DNA from: Catellatospora vulcania | GTDB taxonomy: Bacteria > Actinomycetota > Actinomycetes > Mycobacteriales > Micromonosporaceae | Assembly (NCBI RefSeq): GCF_009720385.1 | Contig: NZ_WARX01000001.1 | Coordinates: 1-64,000 of the forward strand | Length of the DNA stretch: 64,000 nt | Direction of reading: 5' to 3' | Part shown: positions 1 through 8,154 of the stretch, in pieces | Layout: the number at the start of each line of letters is the position of its first letter | Numbering within the stretch: the stretch's first letter is position 1 | The notes under the pieces: generated by a model | What the model was told of the DNA's origin: nothing | Database searches by the model: none | Seen by the model: only the letters and a program-made list of their open reading frames with translations | Translations under genes and position numbers: made by a program

Positions 1-262
1 CGGCGGGGGCCGGGGCGGCAGCGGGCTGCGCGGGCGCGGCGGGCTTGGCGGCCGCGGCGGGCTTGGCCGCGGCGGGGGCACTGTCCGCCGGCTTGTAGTC
101 GGCGAAGAAGTCGTGCCACGCCGGATCGACGCTGGTCGGGTCGGCGAGGTACCGCTGGTACATCTCCTCCACGATCCACTCGTTCGGACCGAAGCTCGCC
201 AGTGGGTTGTCCTGAACTGAGCGTCCAGTCGGGCCGGCGCCCGAGGTGTGCTGGGTCGACAC
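1..262 (-). CDS. kgd: Multifunctional 2-oxoglutarate decarboxylase/dehydrogenase E1, N-terminal part
   Basis: Only the first 87 codons are in the window; the gene continues past its left edge. In actinobacteria this enzyme decarboxylates 2-oxoglutarate with thiamine diphosphate in the TCA cycle and carries its own E2-like succinyltransferase domain. The visible N-terminus contains DNPLASFGPNEW, EEMYQRYL and WHDFFADY, the hallmark start of the actinobacterial family, followed by an Ala/Pro/Lys-rich linker of the kind that joins it to the acyltransferase domain. The start chosen is GTG at 262, preceded by an AAGAGG motif. The gene lies 230 bases downstream of the hotdog gene on the same strand, so it probably has its own promoter in that gap. 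Identity is secure; domain content beyond the edge is inferred from the family. Confidence 0.9.
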   Translation of the reverse strand, partial: MSTQHTSGAGPTGRSVQDNPLASFGPNEWIVEEMYQRYLADPTSVDPAWHDFFADYKPADSAPAAAKPAAAAKPAAPAQPAAAPAPA

Positions 263-492
263 GGGTTCTTTCGCCTCTTCCGCACGTCTTTAACGAGAAC
301 TCAGAAAACCGGGTCCCAGGCTACGCGGTGCGATGTGGGGCGGCACTCGCGGCACGGCTCCGTGTCGCATGACACACGCCGTCCTATCCGCGACAGTACG
401 CCGCGGGCGAAACCGCAGCTCGGCAGTGACCCAGGGCACAGGACTCCTACCACCACACGGCCCGGCGGGCTGACCCGCGTGATGGAACCGGC

Positions 493-1170
493 TCAGCCGG
501 CCACGGCGATCCAGGTCGCCTCGGCGCGGGCCAGCAGGGCCCCGTCCAGCGCGTAGAGCGACGAGCGGACCAGCGCCTTGCGGCCCTCCCGGTGCACCGG
601 TTGCCCGACGACCACGCACTCGTCGTCGGGTTCCGGCAGGCCGTCCACCGCCACGGCGTACCGGCCGAGCACGAAGGCCTGGTCCCGGTCGATGACGGCC
701 CAGCCGCCGGGGCAGTCCAGCGCGGCCCACACCACCGTCGGCGACAGGTCGGTCGGCACGACGAAGGTGGCTGCCGTCCGGCCGTCGGGCAGCCGGCCCG
801 GGAAGATGCGCAGCCCGTCGGCGCGCTGCGGGCCGCATACGAAACAGGTGGGGAACGGGTGGTCGGTGTGCCCGGCGTAGCGGCCGGACGCGGCCAGGGC
901 CTCGGTGCGGCTCACGGGTGGCACCGGCGGGATGTCGTCGGCGCGCACGGCCGCGGAGGCGATCAGCGTGCCCTGCGGATCCAGCACCGCCCAGCCGTCG
1001 GCGGTAGCGGTGACCGCCAACTCGGCATCCAGCGGCGGCGGCTTGCGCAAGGTGATCTCGACCAGCCCGCCCACCGCGCCGACAGCCCCGGCGACCAGGC
1101 CACTCGTCCAGCCGCCGTTGCCGGACCCGGGCGGGCCGCTGTACCGGGCGTCGATCACCAGGGAGGTCAT
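493..1170 (-). CDS. Hotdog-fold thioesterase-like protein
   Basis: A 225-residue soluble protein. The centre carries PFPTCFVCGPQRADGLRIFP, a Cys-rich signature shared by a family of uncharacterised actinobacterial double-hotdog proteins, and the flanking halves look like tandem hotdog strands (for example AALDCPGGWAVID). By family resemblance it may bind or hydrolyse an acyl-CoA or acyl-ACP thioester; no substrate can be read from the sequence. The ATG at 1170 is preferred because GAGAGG lies about nine bases upstream, while longer in-frame starts at 1194 and 1227 lack a good ribosome site. It is divergent from the ornithine-lipid acyltransferase pair across 79 bases, which suggests but does not prove a lipid-related role. 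Confidence 0.65.
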   Translation of the reverse strand: MTSLVIDARYSGPPGSGNGGWTSGLVAGAVGAVGGLVEITLRKPPPLDAELAVTATADGWAVLDPQGTLIASAAVRADDIPPVPPVSRTEALAASGRYAGHTDHPFPTCFVCGPQRADGLRIFPGRLPDGRTAATFVVPTDLSPTVVWAALDCPGGWAVIDRDQAFVLGRYAVAVDGLPEPDDECVVVGQPVHREGRKALVRSSLYALDGALLARAEATWIAVAG

Positions 1171-1249
1171 GCCTCCAAGCCTCTCACTCTTCATGTGCCG
1201 GTCATCCAGCACGGGCCCAGGTGTCAAGCAGGGCTTCTACACAGGGCAC

Positions 1250-1993
1250 ATGACGACGATGTTGCTTACCGCCGCCCCTACGGGCTACTCCGCGCTGATC
1301 GCCGGGGACGCGGCCACTGTCGAGGCGGCACAGCGGCTGCGCTACCGCGTTTTCGCTGACGAGATGGGCGCCCGGCTTCCCGACACGGGAGGCCTGGACG
1401 TCGACGAGTACGACGCGTACTGCGATCACCTGGTGGTGCGGGAGGACCGCACCGGGGAGATCGTCGGTACGTACCGCCTGCTGCCCCCGCAGCGGGCCAT
1501 CTGGCTGGGCCGCCGGTACGGCGACAGCGAATTCGACCTGACCGCGCTGACCGTGCTGCGCGACCAGCTGGTCGAGGCGGGACGCAGCTGCGTGCACCCC
1601 GACCACCGCACCGGGGCCGTGATCAACCTGATGTGGGCCGGCATCGCCAAGTACCTGGACCGGATGGGGCACCGCTGGCTGAGCGGCTGTGCCTCGGTGC
1701 CGCTGGCCGACGGCGGCGTGCAGGCGTCGCAGGTGTGGGACCTGGTGTCCCGCAAGCACCTGTCCCCGCCCCAGCTGCGGGTGCTCCCGCGTACGCCGTG
1801 GCAGGCGTCGCCCGTGGACAGGCCCGCGACGATCGCCGCCGCGCCGCCGCTGCTGCGCGGATACCTGCGGCTGGGCGCGTGGGTGGCGGGCGCGCCCGCG
1901 CACGACCCGTCCTTCGGGGTGGCCGACTTCTACGTGCTGCTCGGCGTGGACCGGATCGACCCCCGCTACCTCAAGCACTTCCTGGCCGCGTGA
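1250..1993 (+). CDS. OlsB-like L-ornithine N-alpha-acyltransferase (GNAT fold)
   Basis: A 247-residue GNAT-type acyltransferase. OlsB enzymes transfer a 3-hydroxyacyl group from acyl-carrier protein to the alpha amino group of ornithine, giving lyso-ornithine lipid. Family features visible are LRYRVFADEMGA near the N-terminus, DEYDAYCDHLVV, the strand IVGTYRLLPP, the acyl-donor loop region VHPDHRTGAVINLMW and a late RYLKHFL. The ATG at 1250 is close behind TACACA (1238-1243), which fits a short-leader or leaderless start. It is followed after 16 bases by a PlsC-type acyltransferase, the partner needed for the second acylation, and that pairing is the main support for the ornithine-lipid assignment. 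A hemolysin-type GNAT with another acceptor remains possible. Confidence 0.75.
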   Translation: MTTMLLTAAPTGYSALIAGDAATVEAAQRLRYRVFADEMGARLPDTGGLDVDEYDAYCDHLVVREDRTGEIVGTYRLLPPQRAIWLGRRYGDSEFDLTALTVLRDQLVEAGRSCVHPDHRTGAVINLMWAGIAKYLDRMGHRWLSGCASVPLADGGVQASQVWDLVSRKHLSPPQLRVLPRTPWQASPVDRPATIAAAPPLLRGYLRLGAWVAGAPAHDPSFGVADFYVLLGVDRIDPRYLKHFLAA

Positions 1994-2009
1994 GCGGCTC
2001 GCGACAGGG

Positions 2010-2855
2010 GTGAGCACGGTGCGAACGACGAGAACCACGCCGCGGGCGGCGGTCCCGCCAGCGATGCCCGCCGAGGTCCGTTCGGCTCCTGCGCCGCGGA
2101 TCCCGGCGGAACAGCTCTGGCGTCCGTACGCGGACTGCGGCCGCCAGTGCGGGTGCGACGGGGGCCCGCAGGTCGGCCGGGTACGTCGGACGGCGCGAGC
2201 CGTGGCGGGCGGCCTGGTGCTGCTGCTCGGCGTGCTCCTGCCGTGGCGGCCGGACCTGATGGCCCGCGCGCTGCTGCGGGCGCTGGGCATCCGGCTGCGG
2301 GTGACCGGGCCGGGTGTCACGCCGGGCGCGCTGCTGGTCGGCAACCACGTCTCCTGGCTGGACATCGTCGTGATGACGGCGCTGAGCCGGCGGGCCGGCA
2401 GGCTGCGCATGGTGGCCAAGACCGAGGTCGCCACGTGGCCGGTGATCGGGCGCATCGCCCGGCGGCAGCGGACCATCTTCGTCGACCGGGCCAGGCCCCG
2501 CACCCTGCCGGGCACGCTGGCGCAGGTGACGGCGGCGTTGCGGGCGGGGCAGGCGGTGCAGGTGTTCCCCGAGGGGACCACCACCTGCGGGCCGCACCCG
2601 GTGCCGTGGCGTGCGGCGTTCCTGCAGGCCGCGCTCGACGCGGACGCGCCCGTGCAGACCTTCACACTGCGCTACGCCCATCCGGCGGCCGGTTTCGTCG
2701 GCGAGGACACCCTGGTGGCGTCGCTGCGCCGGGTGCTCGCGGCGCGCGGCATGTCGGCGGCCGTGCTGCTGGGCGCGCCGCGTCCGGCCGACGCGCCGCG
2801 GCGGGAGCTGGCCGCCCGGCTCTCCCACGCCGATCTGCCGAGCGCGTCAGGCTGA
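2010..2855 (+). CDS. 1-acyl-glycerol-3-phosphate/lyso-ornithine-lipid O-acyltransferase (PlsC/OlsA-like)
   Basis: A 281-residue membrane-associated acyltransferase. The NHVSWLD block supplies the catalytic H-x4-D motif of the glycerolipid acyltransferase family, FVDRAR matches block II, and FPEGTTT matches the acceptor-binding FPEGT block. A hydrophobic stretch (AVAGGLVLLLGVLLPW) just before the domain is a likely membrane anchor. It follows the OlsB-like gene after 16 bases, so it most likely adds the second, ester-linked acyl chain to lyso-ornithine lipid; a general phosphatidic-acid role cannot be excluded. The start is uncertain: GTG at 2010 gives the longest reasonable product, whereas ATG at 2064 would remove an 18-residue basic leader. 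Confidence 0.75.
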   Translation: MSTVRTTRTTPRAAVPPAMPAEVRSAPAPRIPAEQLWRPYADCGRQCGCDGGPQVGRVRRTARAVAGGLVLLLGVLLPWRPDLMARALLRALGIRLRVTGPGVTPGALLVGNHVSWLDIVVMTALSRRAGRLRMVAKTEVATWPVIGRIARRQRTIFVDRARPRTLPGTLAQVTAALRAGQAVQVFPEGTTTCGPHPVPWRAAFLQAALDADAPVQTFTLRYAHPAAGFVGEDTLVASLRRVLAARGMSAAVLLGAPRPADAPRRELAARLSHADLPSASG

Positions 2856-2918
2856 GCAGCTCGGCACCTCGGGGCGATAGTTCCGGATTCAGCTGATTCG
2901 CCGGAATCTGTCGTCGAA

Positions 2919-2938
2919 TTCACAGGAAGCGTTCAGGG
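2919..2938. promoter_or_regulatory. Candidate OmpR-family operator upstream of the first response regulator
   Basis: TTCACAG (2919-2925) and TTCAGGG (2932-2938) form a loose direct repeat ending 43 bases before the response-regulator start. The complementary pair, CTGTGAA and CTGAAAG with the same 6-base spacing, recurs upstream of the second system at 11431-11450. This fits autoregulation by the paralogous regulators but is only inferred. Confidence 0.35.
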
Positions 2939-2981
2939 TATCCACAGCGCCGGGCGAGTGACCCGGCGCAGGATGGAGCAC

Positions 2982-3668
2982 ATGCCTGAGGCGAATCTGC
3001 TCGTGGTCGAGGATGACCCGAACATCCTGGAGCTGCTGTCGGCCAGCCTGCGTTTCGCGGGTTTCGAGGTCAAGGCGGTGGGCGACGGCGCGACCGCGCT
3101 CGACGCCGCTGCGAAGACGCGGCCCGACCTCGTCGTGCTCGACGTGATGCTGCCGGACCTGGACGGGTTCGAGGTGATCAAACAGCTGCGCCAGGACCGG
3201 GGCCGCGTGCCCGTGGTGTTCCTGACCGCGCGCGACGCCACCGACGACAAGATCCGCGGGCTGACGCTGGGCGGCGACGACTACGTCACCAAGCCGTTCA
3301 GCCTGGAGGAGCTGACCGCGCGCATCCGCGCGGTGCTGCGGCGCACCAGCGGCGAGACGGGCTCCCCCCGGCTCACCTTCGCCGACCTGGAACTGGACGA
3401 GGAGACGCACGAGGTGCGCCGGGCAGGCAACCTGGTGCAGCTGTCGCCGACCGAGTTCAAGCTGCTGCGCTACCTGATGCTCAACCCCAACCGGGTGCTG
3501 TCCAAGGCGCAGATCCTCGACCACGTGTGGAACTACGACTTCCGGGGCGACGACAACATCGTCGAGTCCTACATCTCGTACCTGCGCCGCAAGGTCGACA
3601 ACGTCTCGCCCCGCCTCATCCAGACCCTGCGCGGCGTGGGTTACGTGCTGCGCAAGCCGACGTCGTGA
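2982..3668 (+). CDS. OmpR/PhoB-family response regulator (MprA-like)
   Basis: A 228-residue two-domain regulator. The receiver domain begins at NLLVVEDDPN; the phosphoacceptor is Asp54 in VVLDVMLPD, with the conserved Thr in FLTARD and Lys in YVTKPFS. The C-terminal winged helix contains LSPTEFKLLRYL and ends SYISYLRRKVD...LRGVGYVLR, typical of the OmpR class. Start ATG 2982 follows GGATGGAG; ATG 2973 and GTG 2958 are in-frame alternatives. Its stop overlaps the kinase start (GTGA), so the two are translationally coupled. The order regulator-kinase-HtrA protease is that of mprA-mprB-pepD in mycobacteria, where it handles envelope stress; I infer the same role here. It is a close paralogue of the regulator at 11677. 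Confidence 0.88.
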   Translation: MPEANLLVVEDDPNILELLSASLRFAGFEVKAVGDGATALDAAAKTRPDLVVLDVMLPDLDGFEVIKQLRQDRGRVPVVFLTARDATDDKIRGLTLGGDDYVTKPFSLEELTARIRAVLRRTSGETGSPRLTFADLELDEETHEVRRAGNLVQLSPTEFKLLRYLMLNPNRVLSKAQILDHVWNYDFRGDDNIVESYISYLRRKVDNVSPRLIQTLRGVGYVLRKPTS

Positions 3669-5269
3669 AACTGCCGCGGCCGACCCGGGACCAGCCGCTG
3701 CGGGTGAAGCTGGTCGCGTACACCATGCTGCTGCTGGTCCTGGCGATCGTGCTGATCGGCGTGGCCAGCCACATGGCGATGCGGCGCTACCTCACCGACC
3801 GCCTCGACGCCGACCTGGACGGCGCCATGGCGGTGTTGAAGAAGGAGCTGTCCGGCGCCTCCTTCCGGCCCGGCACCAGCACTCAGGTCTTCCTGCCGAG
3901 CGACTTCATCATCGGCGGGCAGAAGCCCGGCGAGCTGGCGCCGGGCGAAGACCCCTGGGGATTCACGGCCCCGCCCAACGTGACCCCGCAGGACCTTCCG
4001 CAACTGCCGCCGCCGAGCGAACTGCACGACAAGGTCGGCAGTTACCTGACGGTCCGGGCGCGCGATGGCGCGCCGCACTGGCGCGTGCTGGTGGGCGAGC
4101 TGAAGGTCCCCGGCTACTCCGGGCCGTTCCTGGTCGCGGAGCGCACCACCACCATCGACGCAGCGGTCCAGCGCCTGCTGTGGATCAACATCTACGGTGG
4201 GGCCGCGGTACTCATCCTGGCCGCGATGGTCGGCACCGAGCTGGTCCGGCGCAGCCTGCGGCCGCTGGCCGCGATCGAGAAGACGGCGAAGGCCATCGCA
4301 GGCGGCGACCTGACTCAGCGGGTGCCCGATCCGGAGGAGGGGTGCACCCCGCCCCGTACCGAGGTCGGTTCGCTGGCCCGCGCGCTCAACGCGATGCTGG
4401 CGCAGATCGAGACCGCGTTCAGTGCCCGTGCCGCGTCGGAGACCTCGGCCCGCGCGGCCGAGTCCGCGGCCCGCGACGCTGCCGTGGCGGCGCAGGTCTC
4501 CGAGGGAAGGGCCCGGCGCTCGGAGGAGAAGATGCGGCGGTTCGTCGCCGACGCCTCGCACGAGCTGCGTACGCCGCTGACCACCATCCGCGGCTTCGCC
4601 GAGCTGTACCGGCAGGGTGCGGCCCGCGCCCCGGAGGAGACCGCGGCACTGGTCAAGCGGATCGAGGACGAGTCCCGCCGGATGGGGCTGCTCGTCGACG
4701 ACCTGCTGCTGCTGGCCCGGATGGACCAGGAGCGCCAGCTGCGCCCGGCCCCGGTCGAGCTGCGGGTGCTGGCGGTCGAGGCGGTGCAGGCCGCCCGGGT
4801 GATGGATCCGACCCGGCAGACCGACCTGGTCGTCGCGCCGAACGCCGGGCACCTGGTGGTGGCCGGCGACGACGCCCGGCTGCGGCAGATCATCGGCAAC
4901 CTCATGAGCAACGCCCTGGCGCACACACCACCGGGCACCCGTGTCGAGTTGCGGCTGCGCGCCGAGTCGGAGCAGGCTGTGCTGGAGGTGGCCGACGAGG
5001 GCCCCGGCCTCGACCAGGCCCAGCGGGAACGGGTGTTCGAGCGGTTCTACCGCGCGGACGCGGCCCGCACCCGCCGAGCCAACGGCCAGGTCAGCACCGG
5101 GCTGGGCCTGGCCATCGTGGCGGCGCTGGTGGAGGCGCACCACGGCACCATCGAGGTCGACAGCGAGCCCGGCAAGGGTGCCGTGTTCCGGGTGCGGCTG
5201 CCGCTCGTTGAGATCACCGACGATGTCGATGATCACTCCGACAGCCCGTCGCACCAGGTGGACGCCTGA
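3665..5269 (+). CDS. Sensor histidine kinase (MprB-like)
   Basis: A 534-residue membrane sensor kinase. An N-terminal membrane helix (TMLLLVLAIVLIGVASHMAM) is followed by an extracytoplasmic sensor region of about 135 residues with a Pro-rich patch, a second helix near residues 175-195, a HAMP segment (RRSLRPLAAIEKTAKAIAGG), an alanine-rich coiled stretch around residues 255-290, a HisKA domain with His299 in DASHELRTPL, and the ATPase domain (NLMSNALAHTPPG, VADEGPGLD, STGLGLAIV). It should phosphorylate the response regulator whose stop codon it overlaps. The long Ala/Arg-rich insert between HAMP and HisKA is absent from its paralogue at 12387. GTG 3665 is chosen for the coupled overlap. Confidence 0.88.
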   Translation: MKLPRPTRDQPLRVKLVAYTMLLLVLAIVLIGVASHMAMRRYLTDRLDADLDGAMAVLKKELSGASFRPGTSTQVFLPSDFIIGGQKPGELAPGEDPWGFTAPPNVTPQDLPQLPPPSELHDKVGSYLTVRARDGAPHWRVLVGELKVPGYSGPFLVAERTTTIDAAVQRLLWINIYGGAAVLILAAMVGTELVRRSLRPLAAIEKTAKAIAGGDLTQRVPDPEEGCTPPRTEVGSLARALNAMLAQIETAFSARAASETSARAAESAARDAAVAAQVSEGRARRSEEKMRRFVADASHELRTPLTTIRGFAELYRQGAARAPEETAALVKRIEDESRRMGLLVDDLLLLARMDQERQLRPAPVELRVLAVEAVQAARVMDPTRQTDLVVAPNAGHLVVAGDDARLRQIIGNLMSNALAHTPPGTRVELRLRAESEQAVLEVADEGPGLDQAQRERVFERFYRADAARTRRANGQVSTGLGLAIVAALVEAHHGTIEVDSEPGKGAVFRVRLPLVEITDDVDDHSDSPSHQVDA

Positions 5270-5328
5270 TGAACCGCGCCTTCGATCCCGCATTCGACCC
5301 GTGACCGAGCACGACTCACAGACATTTT

Positions 5329-5346
5329 CCAGAACCAACCCAGAAC
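5329..5346. promoter_or_regulatory. Candidate operator: CCAGAAC direct repeat upstream of the HtrA gene
   Basis: CCAGAAC occurs at 5329-5335 and 5340-5346, a spacing of exactly 11 bases, the usual one-turn spacing of half-sites bound by OmpR-family dimers. It ends 30 bases before the protease start. It may place the protease under its neighbouring regulator. No experiment supports this; the sequence differs from the sites near 2919 and 11431. Confidence 0.4.
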
Positions 5347-5376
5347 AGACGCAGCGTCGCACGGAAGACTGAGGAC

Positions 5377-6921
5377 ATGAGCGAGTACGACAAGCCCCAG
5401 AACGCAGCGCAGCCGGCCGAACCGGGCGAGACTGCCGCCGTACCCCCGCGTCCGGAGGCGACGGCCGGCACCGTGCCGGTCACTCCTGCTCACGCGGCAC
5501 CCGACGACACCGTGGTCAACCAGCCCCAGGCGGCGGCCCCGGCAGCCGGCCTGCCGGTGGCGCCCGCCCCGGCGGCCTGGCCGCAGCCGGTCGAGCAGCC
5601 CGCTCCGGCGGCGTGGCCGCAGCCCGTCGAGCAGCCCGCTCCGGCGGCGTGGCAGCCCGCTGCGGCGGCACCGGCCGGTCCGCAGCCCCCGGCCCCCGCC
5701 TACCCGGGTGCCGCGGCGGCCCAGCCCGGATACCCGCAGCAGGGATACGCGGCGCAGCACGGCTCGGCGTACCCGGGCACCCCGGCGGGCTACCCGACGT
5801 CCGGTTACCCGGCCGCCGGCTACCCGACGGGCTCCTACCCGGCCACCGGCCAGCCCGCGTGGACCCCGCCCGGCACGCCCGGCAAGAGCGTCGGCGGGAC
5901 CATCGCCAAGTTCGCTCTGGGCTCGGTCGCCGCGGTGGTGCTCGCGCTGGGCTCCGGCGTGGCCGGGGCGGTGATCGCGACCAAGTACGCCGACGACGGC
6001 AAGATCACGGTGTCGTCCGGCAGCACCGCCGCCGCGCCCGTGGTGGACCGCTCGTCGCTGTCCGGCGTGGCCGCGGCGATGCAGCCCAGCGTGGTGAACA
6101 TCAGCACCGGCTCCGGCGAGGGCTCGGGCATCGTGCTCACCGAGGACGGCTACATCCTCACCAACAACCACGTGGTCGCCGGAGCGGAGGGCCAGAACGT
6201 CTCGGTCACCCTGTCCAGCGGAAAGAAGGTGCCGGCCAAGGTCGTGGGCACCGACCCGCGTACCGACCTCGGCGTGGTCAAGGCCGACACGAACGGCCTG
6301 AAGCTGGCGCCCTTCGGTGACAGCGACAAGGTCGCCGTCGGCGACACCGTGCTGGCCATCGGCAGCCCGCTGGGCCTGCGCGGCTCGGTGACCGCCGGCA
6401 TCATCAGCGCCCGCGACCGCACCATCTCGGTCGGTGAGGGCCGCTCCACCTCGCTGTCCGGCCTGCTGCAGACCGACGCCCCGATCAACCCGGGCAACTC
6501 CGGCGGCGCGCTGGTCAACACCAAGGGCGAGGTGATCGGCATCAACACCGCCATCGCCACCAACGGCAGCAGCGACGGCAACATCGGCGTCGGGTTCGCC
6601 ATCCCGAGCAACAAGGCCAAGGGCATCGCCGAGCAGATCATGAACGGCAAGCCGGTGAGCCACCCGTACCTGGGTGTCTCGGTGACCGCTTCGGACACCG
6701 GCGGCGCCGCGGTCAGCGCGGTGACCGAGAACAGCCCGGCGAACAAGGCGGGGCTGCAGAAGGGCGACATCATCAGCAAGTTCAACGGGAAAATCATCAA
6801 CGACAGCGATGACCTGGTGTCTGCCGTCCAATCGGGCACCGTCGGGCAGCAGGTGACCGTCGAGTTCACCCGAAACGGCGAGGCCAAGACGGCAACTGTG
6901 ACGCTCGGCGAAGCGTCCTAA
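5377..6921 (+). CDS. Membrane-anchored HtrA/PepD-type serine protease with PDZ domain
   Basis: A 514-residue protein. Residues 1-165 are a cytoplasmic Pro/Ala-rich region with two near-identical AAWPQPVEQPAP units and Tyr-Pro-Gly motifs (GYPTSGYPAAGYPT). One membrane helix follows (FALGSVAAVVLALGSG). The trypsin-like domain has the triad His265 (NNHVVAG), Asp297 (RTDLGVV) and Ser375 (NPGNSGGAL). A single PDZ domain ends the protein (VTENSPANKAGLQKGDII). HtrA proteases degrade or refold damaged envelope proteins, and PDZ domains recognise exposed C-termini. Placement 107 bases after a regulator-kinase pair matches mycobacterial mprAB-pepD. ATG 5377 has TGAGGA just upstream. A stable hairpin at 6957-7005 probably ends its transcript. 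Confidence 0.9.
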   Translation: MSEYDKPQNAAQPAEPGETAAVPPRPEATAGTVPVTPAHAAPDDTVVNQPQAAAPAAGLPVAPAPAAWPQPVEQPAPAAWPQPVEQPAPAAWQPAAAAPAGPQPPAPAYPGAAAAQPGYPQQGYAAQHGSAYPGTPAGYPTSGYPAAGYPTGSYPATGQPAWTPPGTPGKSVGGTIAKFALGSVAAVVLALGSGVAGAVIATKYADDGKITVSSGSTAAAPVVDRSSLSGVAAAMQPSVVNISTGSGEGSGIVLTEDGYILTNNHVVAGAEGQNVSVTLSSGKKVPAKVVGTDPRTDLGVVKADTNGLKLAPFGDSDKVAVGDTVLAIGSPLGLRGSVTAGIISARDRTISVGEGRSTSLSGLLQTDAPINPGNSGGALVNTKGEVIGINTAIATNGSSDGNIGVGFAIPSNKAKGIAEQIMNGKPVSHPYLGVSVTASDTGGAAVSAVTENSPANKAGLQKGDIISKFNGKIINDSDDLVSAVQSGTVGQQVTVEFTRNGEAKTATVTLGEAS

Positions 6922-6956
6922 TAGCAGCGCACAGGATCTGTGCCTCCTCCCCACCC

Positions 6957-7005
6957 GGCGGCGGGCGGGGGTGACCATCGGGGTTGGTCACCACCGCCCG
7001 CCGCC
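6957..7005 (+). terminator. Long GC-rich hairpin after the HtrA gene
   Basis: GGCGGCGGGCGG (6957-6968) pairs with CCGCCCGCCGCC near 6994-7005, and an inner GTGACCA/TGGTCAC extends the stem around a short loop. No T-run follows, so it would be a U-tract-less actinobacterial type terminator. Confidence 0.6.
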
Positions 7006-7145
7006 ACCTTTGTGCCCGGACCTCGGCCGGACCTGACACCCGGGCCGCGCCGACCGGAGGTGTCGATCATGCGAGCCGATGGGCCGATCCGTCGCCGCCG
7101 TGGATCCCTTACGCTGCGCCAGGCTCTGACCTGGGAGGTACGGCG

Positions 7146-8021
7146 ATGCGGGGACGCTTCACGGCCGGCACGACGCTGGCAGCACTGTTGACGGCACTCA
7201 CCCTGTCGGGTTGCGCTCCGGCGCTGCCGGCGGAGGTCGACGCGCGACTCGTCGACGACTGGACGCCGCTGGCGGCGGTCGGTGACTGGACCCCCAAGGT
7301 CGGCGAATGCCTGGTCGGAGCGTCGGTCGACATCGCGCTGCGTACGGCGCCCGTGGTGGACTGCGCGGAGCCGCACATCGCCGAGGTGGTGTACGTCGGG
7401 AAGTTCCCCGGCGACGCCTACCCCGGTCCCCGGCAGAAGGCCGACGCGCTCGCCAAGTGCGACGTCGAGGCGATGCTGTACCTGGACCGGGCCTGGGGGC
7501 ACGCGTCGAGGCTGGAGCTGCGCCTGGCCACACCCAAGGTGCCCACCTGGGAGAGCGGGGCCCGCTGGTTCCGCTGCGAGATCAGCGAGCAGCAGGACTC
7601 CGACGACAGCAACAGCTTCGTCACGCGCAAGGGCAGCCTGAAGGGCGCCATCCCCGCCGCGCTCCTGGTCAACTGCGTCAACGCGAGCTACTCCGGCGAC
7701 GACATCACGCTGATGACGGACATGGCGTGCAACCGGGCGCACAACGCCGAGTACGTCGGCGTGTTCCGCGACTCCGCGACCGCCGCGTACCCGGTGACGC
7801 AGAAGGTGTGGGACCGGCTGCACCGCACCTGCGGCACGCTGGTCACCCAGTACCTGGGCGTCGGGGTCTCGCGGGCGCCGTACTACGGCACCATCGTCTC
7901 GCTGCCCAGCCAGGAGCGCTGGGAGGGCGGCGACCACGCGGTGCTGTGCGCGATCTCGTTCGGCAAGAAGACGATGCGCAAGTCGGTCGCGGGCGGCAAG
8001 GGCAGGGGCATCCCGTCCTGA
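7146..8021 (+). CDS. Septum-formation-family lipoprotein
   Basis: A 291-residue secreted protein. The N-terminus is a lipoprotein signal: basic MRGR, hydrophobic AGTTLAALLTALTL, then lipobox LSGC with the acylated Cys near residue 23. The mature part contains two similar Cys-containing repeats (VGECL...VDCAEPHIAEVVYVG and LVNCVN...ACNRAHNAEYVGVF), the pattern seen in actinobacterial 'septum formation' domains thought to act at the cell surface; the biochemical activity of that family is unknown. GGGAGG at 7133-7138 sits seven bases before ATG 7146 and fixes the start; the longer open frame to 6984 is ignored. It is flanked by hairpins on both sides and so is probably monocistronic. Confidence 0.75.
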   Translation: MRGRFTAGTTLAALLTALTLSGCAPALPAEVDARLVDDWTPLAAVGDWTPKVGECLVGASVDIALRTAPVVDCAEPHIAEVVYVGKFPGDAYPGPRQKADALAKCDVEAMLYLDRAWGHASRLELRLATPKVPTWESGARWFRCEISEQQDSDDSNSFVTRKGSLKGAIPAALLVNCVNASYSGDDITLMTDMACNRAHNAEYVGVFRDSATAAYPVTQKVWDRLHRTCGTLVTQYLGVGVSRAPYYGTIVSLPSQERWEGGDHAVLCAISFGKKTMRKSVAGGKGRGIPS

Positions 8022-8052
8022 CGGACCGCTCCGCACGGCTCGTCCGCGCATG

Positions 8053-8093
8053 AAGAAGGGCACCTGCTCCGCGACGGAGCAGGTGCCCTTCTT
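8053..8093. terminator. Perfect bidirectional hairpin terminator (AAGAAGGGCACC family)
   Basis: Two perfect 19-base arms (8053-8071 and 8075-8093) close a 3-base loop (CGA), between the convergent lipoprotein gene (ends 8021) and RND pump gene (ends 8155). The arm begins AAGAAGGGCACCT and the opposite strand ends in a short T/C run, so it can serve both directions. The same core recurs near 13991 and 54065. Confidence 0.8.
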
Positions 8094-8154
8094 GCCGGAA
8101 GGCTGCCCGTCCCGGGGAGGCGGCCCCGGGACGGGCAGGGATCGTGGGCTGGCG

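Noticed and set aside
248-1359. Long open frames opposite the hotdog gene and across the kgd start
   Set aside because: They have Arg/Pro/Ala-rich translations typical of high-GC antisense shadows and overlap genes with family motifs.
2982-5269. First two-component system considered MtrAB
   Set aside because: MtrAB is normally followed by the LpqB lipoprotein; here an HtrA protease follows, as in MprAB-PepD.
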